From: Dipteronia dyeriana
Lineage: Eukaryota; Streptophyta; Magnoliopsida; Sapindales; Sapindaceae
Direction of reading: 5' to 3'
DNA length: 64,000 bases
Assembly: GCA_032871835.1 (NCBI GenBank)
Contig: CM065296.1
Coordinates: 12,044,001-12,108,000, forward strand
A program made the translations under genes and the position numbers. This document shows positions 38,756-52,124 of the stretch, in pieces (the stretch's first letter is position 1; each line of letters starts with the position of its first letter). The notes under the pieces are model-generated. The model searched no databases. It had not been told where the DNA came from and saw nothing but the letters and a program-made list of their open reading frames with translations.

Positions 38756-39107
38756 GTATGGTTTATTTTTTACTTGATTAATGTTTTATAAGTTATCTTT
38801 TGTGAGTCTTAGAATAAAAGTAACTATTGAAGTAAAATAGCAAAGATTGCCAAAGAATTCCATCTCATATATATGTGGTTACATTTTGGTATGTGTAGTG
38901 GATTCCATCTCATCTTTTGATGGCTATATATATGGTTTTTCAATGTCTTAATAACAGAACGATTTGTAGGTCAGCTTTATCAAACTGCAATAAGGTTTAG
39001 AAAATGTGGTAGGCGTATTACTCTTTAAAGTCTAAGCATTCTTATTATGATTTCTTAATTTTCCACATTTCTTTCTGAGATCCCTAATTACAAGAAGTTT
39101 ATTTACT

Positions 39108-39200
39108 TTAGATTATCTTTACGTCTGGTAAACATGGGAGTATTTATACGTGGGATCTTCGTGGAGGAAGAAGTTCTTCTGCTTTTTAGAGTGGTAAAGA
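39108..39200 (+). pseudogene. Possible WD40-repeat fragment
   Basis: A short reading, FTSGKHGSIYTWDLRGGRSS, has the GH...WD spacing of a WD40 blade and is followed by a TAG. It is too short to name the parent gene and lies 350 bases after the LACS piece, with which it is not naturally linked. Confidence 0.35.
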
Positions 39201-41173
39201 GGTACATAATAAGGTTAGGATTTTTATTTCCACATAACTTCTTTTTGATCTTGCAATGAGTGTACTCAAATGAGCATATTCAACAATCTGTAAGCAGTAC
39301 CTACACAAGTACAATCTTAATTATATTCTTTATTTGTCTCACTGGCAATTATATGACTCATACTGCAACTAACATCTTTTCTTGATACAAATTGGTTTGT
39401 GGAAGATTTGCTAGTTGCCTATGTCTATTTTAACATCGGGTTATTCGATGACAATTTTGAATTATCTTATGTAGTTGATATAGTTGCTTTTAATAATTGA
39501 TCGTCCTGCATAATTATATATCATGTCCATTTAGTTTTGTCATCCACCACTAGCATCTTTGAAGTTAGCAACAATGTTAGAGAAAATTGGGTCTTTGAAG
39601 GTATTCAACTATTCCGATGTTATCTTTTATTAGTTTTAGTGAGATTTACTATGAACTATTGATAATTGTGTTTGTTTTCAGAAACTGAACATTTTTACTC
39701 TCACCATTCTTAATTTTTATTAAGGCAGAGTGTACATGGCCGTGCGTTGACCTGTATTCATGTCAATGGGTCTTTAAAATATGATTTTTTTATTTATTTT
39801 GGTGATTGTGAAGCTCTAAATAACATCTTGTTCATTTTTTGTTTCTAATATGCTTGTTTGAATCTTTGCAGACCGCATGATATTTTGCCTCGACTTTTAT
39901 TTTTGAAGAATTAGATACTATGAAATTTCATTGAGTTAGATAGTATTCATTATGAATGAAAGTATGTTAGACATGAGATCTTATAAAGTTAGCTGGCTAC
40001 ATAACTGAGTTCATGCTCACACAATTTTTGGCATGAAAAATTGATGAAATGATTCAACAAGGAACATTACTGCTGTATGAAAGTATTTTTTTCTTTTCAC
40101 AATCAAAGCATAATATTATGATTCACTTTCAATAGTAGCCAAAATACTACGCTTTCAATAGTAGCTTTTTATATGTGAGCTTCACCTTGATCAAACTCTA
40201 ATAATTTTCTTTTTTCATTCTCCAAGGTGTTGAAACAGTAGATTCAAGTCATTTATTACTCCCGAAAATATTTAAAGCCTGATCTTTCTTTTTAAGGATA
40301 ATAAATGATTCATTATTTCAGTTTTTTATTTATTTTACTCTTGGATAGATTTAAGTTTGCTAGCTACTTAGCTGTTAAAATGTCTTAGATTATATTATTC
40401 GTTCACTTGGTGTGTTCCCTATTGGTTTGACAAAAAACACTATTTCAAAAACCATTACCGATCTATGGAGTGGAGACCACATGAAATATTATCTACTTTA
40501 TTTATACTTTTTACTATATTTAGTGGAAATATTAAAATTATTACTGTAGATTTTAAACTGAAATTGAGAGGAAATATTGACAATGGGGGAAAATATTTTT
40601 ATATTAACTATTGACAATGATATAATTTTTTTAAATTAATTTTCCTGAATTTTATTATTAATTGTGTAAATATTTATTCATTAATGGAGGATAAACAGCT
40701 TCAAGACAGTGTTGTAAGAGTTGAGACATGGATGAAATATAACATGATGCTGAATTTTCTTTTTGTTGTTCTAAGTTTTTTCTTTTCCTCTTTGTTTTTA
40801 AATTGCTCTTGTTTTGTTTTTGTTTTGGTTTTATAGGTTGAGATACGGGTATCATTGTTGGTTATCATTTGAGCAAAATGAAGAAAGTCTATTGCATATT
40901 GCTTTTGTAGTTATCAATGGTGGATCTTTGTATGTTTTTTTATTTGTTTAGAGGTAAAAATTTTATCAATGAATTGGATTTGTTTCATTGATTTCATTTT
41001 TATTGAGGTGGGTGTAGCATTCAATTTTGATGAATTCTTCTTCCTTTTTCTTCATGTATGGGTGTTGCTTATTTATATAGAAGCATAGAAGACCTTTTTT
41101 TTGAAGATTTTTTTTCTTTTGAAAACAGTGATACCCAAAAAAAAAATATTGTTTGTTTTAAAATATTTATAAT
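39201..41173. other. AT-rich DNA without recognised features
   Basis: No convincing coding frame, repeat or element ends seen. The minus-strand frame at 40,658-40,855 is Lys/Gln-rich low complexity. Confidence 0.4.
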
Positions 41174-42297
41174 TGTTGACGGCGATTTTTGGATCGTTGA
41201 AAAGTCAACCACCAAACATTAACACGTAGGTAGATCGATGCTTTAACTAGTCTAAGGTTGAATAATCAAAGCCTCTTTCTCCACGTGGACATGATATTAT
41301 TTGCTCATATTTGTGAATGATAATGTAGAAAAGTAGGAAATAAAAATAAATCAAGTATAACACATATTTTACGTGGTAAAACCCCAAGGTGGGGAAACAT
41401 CCACGGTTGTCGGGGACGGCGAGAAGAAATCCACTATGAATAGAATGATTACGCATTCAATCTCTCATTCTCTCATTCTCTCATTCTCTCTTACTGTTGT
41501 TATGCTTTTTTTGTATACATAAAGAGAGAGATAGATCGATCAATTGATCATAAGATCCCTCGATATCTAGATCCCTTCATAGGTGGATGAGATTGAACCC
41601 TCTTTAACAATGAGATTATGGGTCTATTTATATGTGCATAGAACCCTAATCGTTGTTGTACAAGTAAGAAAAGGTGGTGGTGTTTAGTTAGAATTTGTTA
41701 CTTGATGAAGCTGTATTTAACTTCTTTCTTTTTTTGGAAATCTTGTGCATTGAATTAGGTTCTTTGTAGGATTCTAGTTGAGTAGTCCATTTATGACTTA
41801 TTTTCTGATTGGTGTGCAATCTTCTAGAAGGGTAGAGTTATTGCTTGATCTAGACTCTCTGATATGTAAAAGGAAATAATAATATTTCCTTATCGGAATG
41901 TTGTTCTAGATTCCTTGCTCGTGTAAGGTTATTCTTCTTCGTTTTTGAGTCGTAGTTGAACTTGTGTTACTATCTTGACTGATCATCTCTTGGCCGACCG
42001 TTTCCCAATTTGACAGGGTTCTCTTTCCCCGATCGGTTTTGCTACCCGATCGGGTTTAGACTTATCTTGGCCAATCAGTTTAGTTTGACCACCCCATCCA
42101 GTAACATCAACTTTGACTTGGGTGAATGTTGACCGGTTGACTTTCCCGACCGTGCTTATTTTACCCAATCGGTTCACCCAATCGCTCACTAATTACAAGG
42201 GATTGTTTTTCTTATATGATGACGTGGTCTGCCATATATTTCGGGTTATCCGTTATCTTTGCAGACATGTCATGCTACCGAAAAAATCCCTATAACA
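41174..42297 (+). mobile_element. Solo LTR with perfect target duplication
   Basis: A 1,124-bp sequence that starts TGTTGACGGC and ends CCCTATAACA, the TG...CA form of LTRs. It is flanked by ATAAT at 41,169-41,173 and again at 42,298-42,302. There is no internal coding region or second LTR, so it is a solo LTR left by unequal recombination. A TCTCATTC repeat lies at 41,460-41,490. Superfamily not certain; the GTGGTAAAACCCC patch is common in Copia LTRs. Confidence 0.9.
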
Positions 42298-42302
42298 ATA
42301 AT

Positions 42303-43545
42303 ACTTTCTAAACTTTTTTTTCTTTTTGCATTTTAGGAGCTTATTAAAGACCTAACTTGCCAATGTGTATCCATGGGCTAAAGCCCTAGGATCTAGCACA
42401 TGTGTAGTTAAACTTAAATAGTATGGTGTGCACATATTTTGTGGATGTAGGTGATTTGGTGGGAATTGGAGTTATTGTATATCCACAAGTTCATTTTATA
42501 TTGCTTGTGTTTGATTAATTGGAACCTGAAGAGTGTACGCTTGCTGTATTTTAATATTTTTGTACAGATATCTTATATAGGTCAATCATAACTTGACTAG
42601 TATGAATTGTGTACTACTATACTTTCTGCAGCTGTTGAATTTGGTCATGTCCATGTGTCGAAGTACTCCTGCTATTAACCAATTATATAATACTTTACAT
42701 AAAATTATAAGTAGACCTACATGGCAAAGGAATAGAAAAGAAATCCACACATTCAAGGAGATGGAGGATGGCAATCCACATTTAAGGAGACCAAGAGATT
42801 TCTTTCTAAAATTATATTAACAACTAATTCAGCATCCCTTCGTTTCAGCATCATTCGGTGATAACATTGTCAACATAAACCAAAATAGTAGGTCATACCA
42901 TTGTTAACATAAACAAAAATAGTATGTGGAAATTACTGATACCACATATTTGGTTAACACTTTGCGGAAAATTCAAAACCTTCAAATATGTTAAGTATAT
43001 TGATTCATAAATTTGTTTCATAAATATTAAGAATTTTGTTTCATATAGGAAATGAACTTGATTCACCAAGATTCACAGGAGTGTCGAACCACTGGTTAAT
43101 TCGGTCTGTTATAATTAGAACAGGTATTCTCTAGTATGGGATTTCCCACAACAAAACTTTCACACAAAAAAACACCACCACCCTTAATTCTACCAATAAT
43201 CGATCAACAAGGCTCAACCACCCTTACTTCTAGCAATGATGAATCAACAAAGTGCACCACACTTAGAACTACACACTTACCAACTCTAATCAATAAAAAC
43301 GACCACAACAATGTGTTTTCAACAAATAATACCCAATGAACTGCCAATAATCTTGTCAACTGTATAAAACTTAAGAAAGTAGAGGAATCTACGCCCTAAA
43401 CAATCACTTTAAGATGAATGTAGAATATTTGGATAGGATTACCTTTGGAGATGAAGAAGAACCGTTGTGGACTGCTTGAGAGCGTTTTTGGTGGTTAAAC
43501 TTGTGTTTGCAAATTTCTTTCCACAACTAGGGTTTTGTCGCTATT
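42303..43545. other. Unannotated AT-rich DNA
   Basis: No gene seen. Short frames at 42,593 and 43,136 lack family features; the latter is Thr/Asn-rich low complexity. Confidence 0.4.
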
Positions 43546-43549
43546 TTTG

Positions 43550-44045
43550 TGCAGGTACGACCTCAAGGCGACCTGGACGTCGCTTTTACCAGGTCACTTT
43601 TAACATAAACAATGTTGTTTCACTTACAGGTTAGGGAAAAAACGACAAAGAGATTGCTTACTTTTATGCCCAAGTATTCGCCTTGAGGTCACTTTCATCT
43701 CTGGTATAAGATTACAAATCTGAGGCAATAGCGACCTCAAGGCGACTTCGTGTCTAGTCGTCTTGAGGTCGCTTTTGTCTCTAGTATGAGATTACAAATC
43801 CGAGGCAGTAGAGACCTTAAGGCGACTTCGTTTCTGGTCGCCTTGAGGTCGCTTTTGTCTCTGGTTCAGGGCTATAAATCCAAGGCAATAACGACCTCGA
43901 CTTCGTTTGTGATCATCGTGAGGTCGCTTTCGTCTCTGGTTTGGGACTACATATCAGAGACAGTAGCGACCTCGAGACGACTTCATATGTGGTTTCCCCA
44001 AGATCGTAGTTGCCTCGGTTTTATGATATCTTCCTTTGTCGCCTA
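43550..44045. repeat. ~79-bp minisatellite with internal dyad
   Basis: About five to six units. GATTACAAATC-type landmarks occur at about 43,711, 43,790, 43,867 and 43,945. Each unit holds CGACCTCAAGGCGACTT and later its near-complement GTCGCCTTGAGGTCGC, so every unit can fold back. The 98-codon frame over it is a consequence of the repeat. Confidence 0.8.
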
Positions 44046-44069
44046 AATTGTTCACTCCAAGTTAATAGG

Positions 44070-45535
44070 AATGTTAAACTTGTTCAACATACCAACAAAT
44101 GAAGGAAATGAACCCAAAGTAAGCTATTCAAAGAACCATATGTGTTGGGTATAGACTGAAAAGTTGGTTACATTACGTTCAACTTATTCATGGATATTTA
44201 TGTTCACTTGTTCTCCGAACAAGTTTAACGTTTATAGGAAAGTTAAACTCATTCAACATACGTTGAACTTGTTCACCACGGTTTACGTAAGCTTGTTCAC
44301 CGAACAAGTTTAAGGTTCAGATGAACATTAAACTTGTACAATATACGTTCAACTTGTTTTTGAATTTTATCGTTGACTTGTACATACAACAAGTTGAACA
44401 TTCAGAGCAACATAAAACTTGTTCACCCAATGTTTAACTTGTTGATAACAATTTTTACGTAAATTTGTTCAGTGACCAACTTTAACGTTCTGGGCAACGT
44501 TGAATTTGCTCACCCTACATTGAACTTGTTCAAGACAGTTTTTACGTAAATTTGTTCAGTGAACAAGTTCAACGTTGATACCAACCTTAAGCTTGTTCAC
44601 TCTACGTGGAACTTGTTGATAACGGTTTTTACGTAAATTAGTTCACCGAACAATTTTAACGTTCTGAGCAACATTGAGCTTGTTCACCCTACGTTCAACT
44701 TGTTCATAACGGTTTTAACGTAAACTTGTTCAGTGAACAATTTACATTGACTTGTTCATGAAGATTTATATTGACTTGTTCACAAAACAGGTTTAACGTT
44801 ATTACGAACGTTAAACTTATTTAAACTACGTTGAACTTGTTTATAAAGATTTACGTTAACTTGTCATTGAACATGTTTAACATTCCGAATAACGTTAAAC
44901 TTGTTCAATCCACACGTTGAACTTGTTCATGATAATTTACGTAGACTTGTTCATTGAACATGTTTAATGTTGATATTAACGTACCTCTCGTTCAATCTAC
45001 GTTGAACTTGTTCTTAAAGGTTTATGTAATTTTATTCATTGAATAAGTTTAGCGTTCAGATGAACGTTAAACTCGTTCAAGAAAATTTATGTTGACTTGT
45101 TCACTAAACGAGTTTAGCGTTCAAAGAAACGTTAAACTTGTTCAACCTACCTTCAACTTGGTCATACAGATTTACGTTGACTTTTTCGGGACAAGTTTAG
45201 CATTAAGACGAACGTTAAACATGTTCAACATACGTTCAACTTGTTCAACATACGTTCAACTTGTTTATGAAGGTTTATGTTAACTTGTTCATTGAACAAG
45301 TTTACCATTATCAGCTAAACGTTAAACTCGTTCAACCTACATTTAACTTGTTTATGGAGATTTACGTTGACTTCTTCACTGAACAAGTTTACCATTATCA
45401 GTTAAACGTAAAACTAGTTCAAAATACGTTGAACTTGTTCTGAAAAATTTATGTTTACTTGTTCAATGAGCGAGTTTAACGTTCATATCAACATCAAAGT
45501 TGTTCGAACTACCTTGAACTCATTCTTGAAATTCA
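44070..45535. repeat. ~88-bp minisatellite built on AACTTGTTCA / TGAACAAGTT
   Basis: About 16 diverged units of the plan GTTGAACTTGTTCA...TTTACGTTGACTTGTTCA, then TGAACAAGTTTAACGTT and AACGTTAAACTTGTTCAAC. Each unit carries two inverted motifs. The 3' edge is a T run (45,537-45,554) and AT-rich DNA. Confidence 0.85.
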
Positions 45536-45762
45536 TTTTTTTTTTTTTTTTTTAAATAATAAATAAAATATTTTTCATATATTAAAACATATTTGTAATA
45601 TAATTTTTTTAATAAAATATCATATTTTTATTAATTATAATATAATATAATATAATATAATATAATTATTAAAATATACTTATATAATATATTAAACTTG
45701 GAGCAACCAGTTGAAACCGGTAGCTTTTGTTACCTGTCAACCACTATTATTTTTTAATATTT
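45536..45762. repeat. AT-rich junction with T run and (TATAA)n
   Basis: A 17-18 base T run, then repeats of TATAA at about 45,638-45,665, up to the first base of the LTR at 45,763. Confidence 0.7.
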
Positions 45763-47277
45763 TGTTAATAGCAAAATTTTGCTAGGGACCAAGAAGAATT
45801 TTCCACTTCCCAGCCTTCCTGTAAGGGTCCAAATCCGGGCTTATATGACGGGGTATCAAGGTCCTTGAGGTCGAGCTACCACACGATTCTACAGGAGCAA
45901 GGTGAGGTCGCCCATACCATCTGAGCATCTCGCACTTGTCCATGCTTACCAAATAAAACCTGACGAGACCACATCAAGCTCCTTATACCAGGATAAAGCC
46001 CAAAGCTAGGTCGACGTGAAAGGACCTGGGTCCCCCGACATCAAGGTATCTCGTGACACACTCCTAAAGCTTGCTAATATCTCTACTTTCACTAGGAGAC
46101 CTTCAAGGTGCCGAACTTGTCTTGCAAAGGCCCTCCTACCTCGTCGAGGTATAATCTCAACCTGTTCGAGCATAAAAGGAAGAAGCCCGTAAAGCCCCAT
46201 CGTCACCAAAAGCGCCAAGGTCCACTGTAGATTATGGCATGGTTAAATCAAGTAGCAAGAGCAGTACTCAAACGTACCTCTTCACCCTTCCAGAAGCAAG
46301 CCAAGGTCGTCTGTTTATGGTGAACACCTTACCAGGGCTTGCTAGCCAAGCCCGCTACCCCGCTACCCCGCTAGGAAGCCAGCATAATTAGGTCAAGCTC
46401 TATGATAAAGCTCGGTGTAGCTAAACCAAGCTCTCAACTACAAAGTTGAAACCCTATGGAATATTTTGCCCTAAAATGGTTAGCACAAGCTCCAAGGGAA
46501 GACCAACATGATCGATCTAGCTCCGTGACAATCGAGAGGTTCCCGGGGGACCCCGCTAGTGTACTGGATCCTAGGGTACCTCGCCCTCAAGGAATATCAA
46601 ATGTCACTTTAGGCAACCTCCATGAAGTACCTCTCCAAAGTGACATGCAGAACTAGAGCTCTTCTCTCGGCAATGTAGGAAGAGAGGGTTGACTTTCATG
46701 ACATTTAAAGTACCATTAATGAGGTCAACCATATTAGTAGAGGTAATCAACCCTATTAATTATATGATCAGCGCCATAAATAAGAGAATATTCAACTTTT
46801 TAATGGCTACCATTAGTGGAAGAATCCAAAGAGGAAACAAATACCTTTACCTCCAAGATATCCTTCATATACGATTCTTTGGGGTCAACTATAACAGAAA
46901 ATCCCGCCTATCAAGGAAGGAACAGTCCGAAGAGGAAACAATCACATCTTCTCCAAGATAATAGCTACAGGTCGATCAACTACATGAAAGGAAGAATCGT
47001 ATTTGATTAGGAAACAAAGACTAATTGAAGAGTCCTGGACTTGCACACCAAGGTAATCACCATGTATAAATATGCTTGTAAAAGGCATAGTGAGCGGGCT
47101 CCGATCAATAACAGAAGACACAGGCTTCGTTAAAAGTTTTCTCGACATCATCATTGTATGTGTACCCCGACCAGGGAAATACTGGTATCGGTAAACACTC
47201 ATTGTTGTAAGCTCCCCGAAGCATATACGTTGTACTACTTTGACATCTTTTTAACCTCCTTGGAGCATCGCATGATA

Positions 47278-47309
<32 letters not shown>

Positions 47310-48078
47310 CAAGGAAGGGTATTCCTCCTTCCTCTGGATACTGCTTAGGGGTTTTTCAGCATGTGATCACTCGTGATGTTTTCCCCCCCTTGGTTAGTCC
47401 ACCTCCATCTACATAAGACTTGTGTTTTTCCTATTATCCACTGTATTATGCATGTATGTATGCGGGCTAGGTACCGACCCCATTGGTCCTAGCTCTCTAA
47501 TCTTTCTTACATGAGATCGGGAAATAACAACGAAGACCTAAGGAACTGAATCTAGATTCCTACCCCGCTGGACCTAACGCTCTTATCCTCTCATCTACAC
47601 GCCAAAGTCGCACATCAAGATGAAAAGAAACCACCCAGACCAGTTCGAAGGGAGTCGAGGAGCTCTCCCACATCCTCTCTATGGAAGAAATCGAGCTCTC
47701 CAACACTGGAGCTAGATAAGCCCCCCTTCTTACTTGCTATCGAGGTCGGGGTATAACTGGAAGCAATCGGGCTCCAGAACCAGGCTCTGGGTACTAGGAT
47801 GGGCTCCGACCCCGACCGAGGAACAAGGTCCAGGATCACCCCCTTCGCACCAACAAGGGAACCTCGAGTTCCCTATATCTACCTCATAAGCATGAAGCCC
47901 GACGGGCGGGATGACTTATCTCCTATCTACTACATCATCCTCCTTACCGCTTCATTCTCCATATTCATACAAGATCAGGTCAGGTATCAACTATACCGAC
48001 CTTGGCCACCACTTTTGTGGTAGTGGTCTTGAGGGCGTTAATAGGGATTTCTCATCCTAAACAAATTTCCAGTTAACA
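45763..48078 (+). repeat. 5' LTR of element A
   Basis: TGTTAATAGC at the start and GTTAACA at the end, 2,316 bp. Its first ~1,030 bp recur at 55,263-56,290 and 56,291-57,370. Contains a TA microsatellite at 47,280-47,308. Confidence 0.85.
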
Positions 48079-48083
48079 CTTTC

Positions 48084-48102
48084 TGGCACCATCTGTGGGA
48101 AG
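48084..48102 (+). other. Primer-binding site of element A
   Basis: TGGCACCATCTGTGGGAAG begins five bases after the LTR end, the expected place for a tRNA primer. Many plant gypsy elements have a closely similar TGGCGCCGTCTGTGGGA-type site. The tRNA was not identified. Confidence 0.6.
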
Positions 48103-48689
48103 TTTTCACACCCCTTTTGAAAGCCTCTATGTCTTTACATGAGTATCATTATACTATCGAGGTAACAGATTCATTATTCATGGAATATCATTTACTATAT
48201 ATGTCTTTTCTCCATACTTGTCTATATCGCTTATGCATTGCATGTGATGCTCATTATATCATTTAACGAGTTCCGTTCATTGTGGAGCAAATATGGTACG
48301 TGGGATTCCTGGTGGAACCATTTCATTATGCTACTCCTATAAAGTGAACCTGCTCAGATAATCATGGAGCTCCAATACAGTAGCTCCTCGCTTGAAGATC
48401 TCCTATATAGCTGAACCATTCTGATACATCGAGAGCTCCTATACTGTAGAACTACACCTCTCCTGCTTCTTTATAGAAGATTTACTCTGCTACCGGTAGA
48501 CCTCTTATCCAGTAAATCCGTGAGACTTAGATCCTGGTCATACATGACCCTTCATGTCACTGTATCCACCCTTCAGAACCTCCTAGGTAGAGATAGTAGG
48601 TCGACTCATGAATCTAAGAAGCCAACTCAGCTGTGTAGCTTCTAGAGCAGCACGACCAGTAGAAGATTAGTGGTTCCATGCCTCATGCA

Positions 48690-50290
48690 CCGGGCCGGTC
48701 AACACCCAATTGAGCCACAGAGCTTTTGTTTCATTCCAACATGGTCTAGAGCCTCATTTCAATTGTAGGGGACTCCAAAGATCCCAAGCATGCTTCTGGA
48801 CCAGTACCTGACCGGTGACTTCATGTTTACCGTGTCATTCACCGCCCTAGCAAGCCACCGAAGCTCGATCCGATCGAGGAGGTCTCAAAAGCTTCCCACA
48901 TTTGGTAAGGCCACCTACGTGCCTAAGCAAGCTTCTAGAGCAGTAGCACCTCTACAAGACCGGTGGCTTTGCTCTATATGTACCGGGTCATTCATCGCCA
49001 TAGCAAGCCACCGAAGGTCGATCTGATCGAGGAGAGCCCAGAGGTTTCCCACTCTTGGTAAGGCCTTCTACATGCCTAAGCTAACCTCTAGAGCAACAGC
49101 CTTATTGTAAGGCCAAGTGGCTCCTCACTTTTTATACAGGGCCGATCAACGCTCAATTGAGCCACTGAGCTCCTGCTTCATTCCGGTAAGGTCTAGAGCC
49201 TCATTTCAATTGCAGGGGACTCCAAAGATCCTAAACATGCTTCTGGACCAGTACCAGACCGATGACTTCATGTTTATCAGGCCATTCACCGCCTTAGCAA
49301 GCCACTGAAGCCCGATCCGATCGAGGAGGTCTCAGAAGCTTCCCACATTTGGTAAGTCCACCTACGTGCCTAAGCAAGCTTCTAAAGCAGTAACACCACT
49401 ACAAGACCGGTGGTTTCGCTTTATATGTACCGGGTCATTCATCACCCTAGCAAGCCCCGGAAGCCTGATCTGATCGAAGAGAGCCCAGAGGTTTCCCACT
49501 CTTGGTAAGGCCTTCTACATGCCTAAGCTAACCTCTGGAGCAGCAGCCTCACTGTAAGGCCAAAAGGCTCCTCACTTCTTATACAGGGCCGGTCAACGCC
49601 CAATTGAGCCACTGAGCTCCTGTTTCGTTCCAGCATGGTCTAGAGCCTTATTTCAATTACAGGGGACTCCAAAGATCCCAAGTATGCTTCTGGACCAGTA
49701 CAAGACCGGTGGCTTCATGTTTACAGGGTCATTCACTGCCCTAGCAAGCCACCGAATCCTGATCCGATCGAGGAGGTATCAAAAGCTTCCCACATTTGGT
49801 AAGGCCACCTACATGCCTAAGCAAGCTTCTAGAGCAGTAGCACTGCTACAAGACCGGTGGCTTCGCTCTATATGTACTAGGTCATTCATCGTTCTAGCAA
49901 GCCACTGAAGCTCGATCTGATCGAGGAGAGCCCAGAGGTTTCCCACTTTAGGTAAATCCTTCTACATGCCTAAGCTAACCTCTGGAGCAACAGCCTCATT
50001 GTAAGGTCAAATGGCTCATCACTTCTTATACAGGGTCGGTCAATGCCCAAGTGAGCCACTAAATTCTTGGTTCATTCTAGGAGGGTCCAGAGCTTTGTCT
50101 CAGTTGTTGGGGGCTCCTTGAAATCCCAAGTATGCCTCTGGACCGGTACCAGACAGGTAGCCTATCTCCATTCATATAGGGTCATCCAATGCTCAAGTGA
50201 GTCACCACTCATCCCGGAGGGGTCTAAAGTCTTCTCTCTATCGTGGGAAACTTCTAGAATCCCGAGCATGTCTCTAGACATTTACTAGGT
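48690..50290. repeat. ~447-bp tandem repeat, about 3.6 units, in element A
   Basis: The phrase CAATTGAGCCACTGAGCTC with variants recurs at about 48,705, 49,150, 49,597 and, diverged, 50,046. Each unit also holds two related half-repeats (CTAGCAAGCCACCGAAG and GATC.GATCGAGGAG). Frames of 60-78 codons here are repeat shadows. Confidence 0.8.
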
Positions 50291-52124
50291 CAGTGTCTCC
50301 TCTCCACTTATATGGGGCCATTTATCACTCTAACGAGCTACCTTGGTCCCGATCTACCTCTCTGAGCCAGCTTCCATCACCTTGGTTGGATCAACTTCAA
50401 TCAGCCTTGACATCTCTTACCTCTCCTACCTTGGTAACACCAATCTGGACCTCTACTTTGACAGATTCAGATCGAAAGGTAGGTAGAATTGAAGCCCCTC
50501 ATGCATCTGCAACAGCAGAGGACTTCAAGGTAGTTCCTACCTCAACACGACTAGACATAAAAGCATAAATGGGAACCAAGTCCTCCTCATCATTTGCGCA
50601 TCCATCATCTCAATAATTTTCGGCTTCAGTCAGAGCGAACCCAGTTAACTCTCAACTTTCTCTGTGATCTATTCAAGGTATCCATCCTCCAATGATGATC
50701 AGGTCAGAGGAAAGAAGAGCTTGAGCTGCCTAGCAAGCAACACAGAAGCTTTCTTCAGTAATTAAAGCACACACCTTGGCTCCCAAGGTAGTCACGCTGC
50801 CATGCAGAGTTTAAACCACTCCCTCAAGAGTTTACCTCCTCCTTCGGAGCAATCCTCGCATGGCACAACGTATGGACCTGAGTCTCTCCACATCATATGC
50901 ATGTTGGATCCACTCCCGGGTTACCTGCACATTAGCCATGGTTGCTTCAATTCTGGTCATGTCTTCATTCAGAACAACTGCGCCCCTCACTACCGTGGTC
51001 AGCTCCTCCTTCTTTTGGTTTAACGTCCCCTGAGAGAGAAGTTTTCTCCATCCGAAACATCTACTTCTGGATCAATCGGGGCTCACCTACCATATAAACA
51101 ACCACCTCGGTTGTGGCCTTTATTTGAAGGAGAAACTCCTTCTTCGGATTGATCATCTACTGCACCATGGGATTTCGAGCCGGGTCTGCTTCAGCATTCC
51201 AAGACTTGTCAGCTACGATGGGAACATACACAACCATTTCAGCAGCTTTCTTTTTAATCCCCTCTTTTTTCCATCCATCAATGACTCTTAAGTCAAATAG
51301 GGGAAGTAGAGGCAGCTCGACCTGGAAGGTTGTGAAGAAGTAACCATCCTCCTTGGTTGCCACAAGCTCGACCTTAGCAAACACCAACTTGCTCTCGAAG
51401 GTTATCATACTGATGGCTCCTCTCCATTTGTACTGGGCCTTCCAATGCTCTAGTGAGCCATCGAGGTCTTTATCCGTTCGGGGAGCACCCAAAGGTCCTG
51501 ATTCGTTAATAGTGGGTTCTCGAGCTCAATTACGATTGTTGAAGACTCTCATCTACCCCAAGCGGACTTCCAAACCGGTTACATCACTTGGGGACTAAAA
51601 GCTCAATATTTTCTCAGTACTCCTGTGTGAGGGCGATGACCCTAGCGCGAGACAATTTCCTCTAGTTCGCAATAAAAAGCATTTTTTGCGGAGAGCCATT
51701 CTACTATCTACACTCATAATGCAGATCATCTCAAGAGATTCTACTCGTTAGAAAACTCCTAGAGCGAGACTAGTTGTCAACCGATACCACCATACATTGA
51801 TACAACTTCGTATTAGCTAGCCATTAGTTTGCATCTCTTTCAATTTCGGTATCTGTAGTAGATCTCATGTGATCACCATCACCAAGAGAGCTACACTGCA
51901 CTCTTGAAGCCCTAGACCGAATCAAATCCTTACAGGAGGATCACCATTACCAGGAGAGCTACACCTCACTCATGATGCCCTGGACCGGATCGAATCCCTC
52001 CAGGATGATCACCTTGACTAGGAGAGTTTGATAGCCCTCCTAATGCCCTAGACTGGATTAATCCCTCCAGGATGATCGCCATAGTACTTCGATAATGATC
52101 TCCTTATGATCAGAGACTGATCGG
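50291..52124. other. Unrecognised interior of element A
   Basis: Open stretches at 50,293-50,568 (+) and 51,492-51,157 (-) have no domain that I recognise. Antisense frames occur in Tat-lineage elements, so the minus one could be a remnant of that kind, but this is weak. 51,880-52,090 has three shorter repeats around GATCACCAT and GGAGAGCTACAC. Confidence 0.35.

Noticed and set aside
51157..51492. 111-codon minus-strand frame in element A as a gene
   Set aside because: No recognisable domain, no continuation upstream or downstream without stops, and no second copy to compare.
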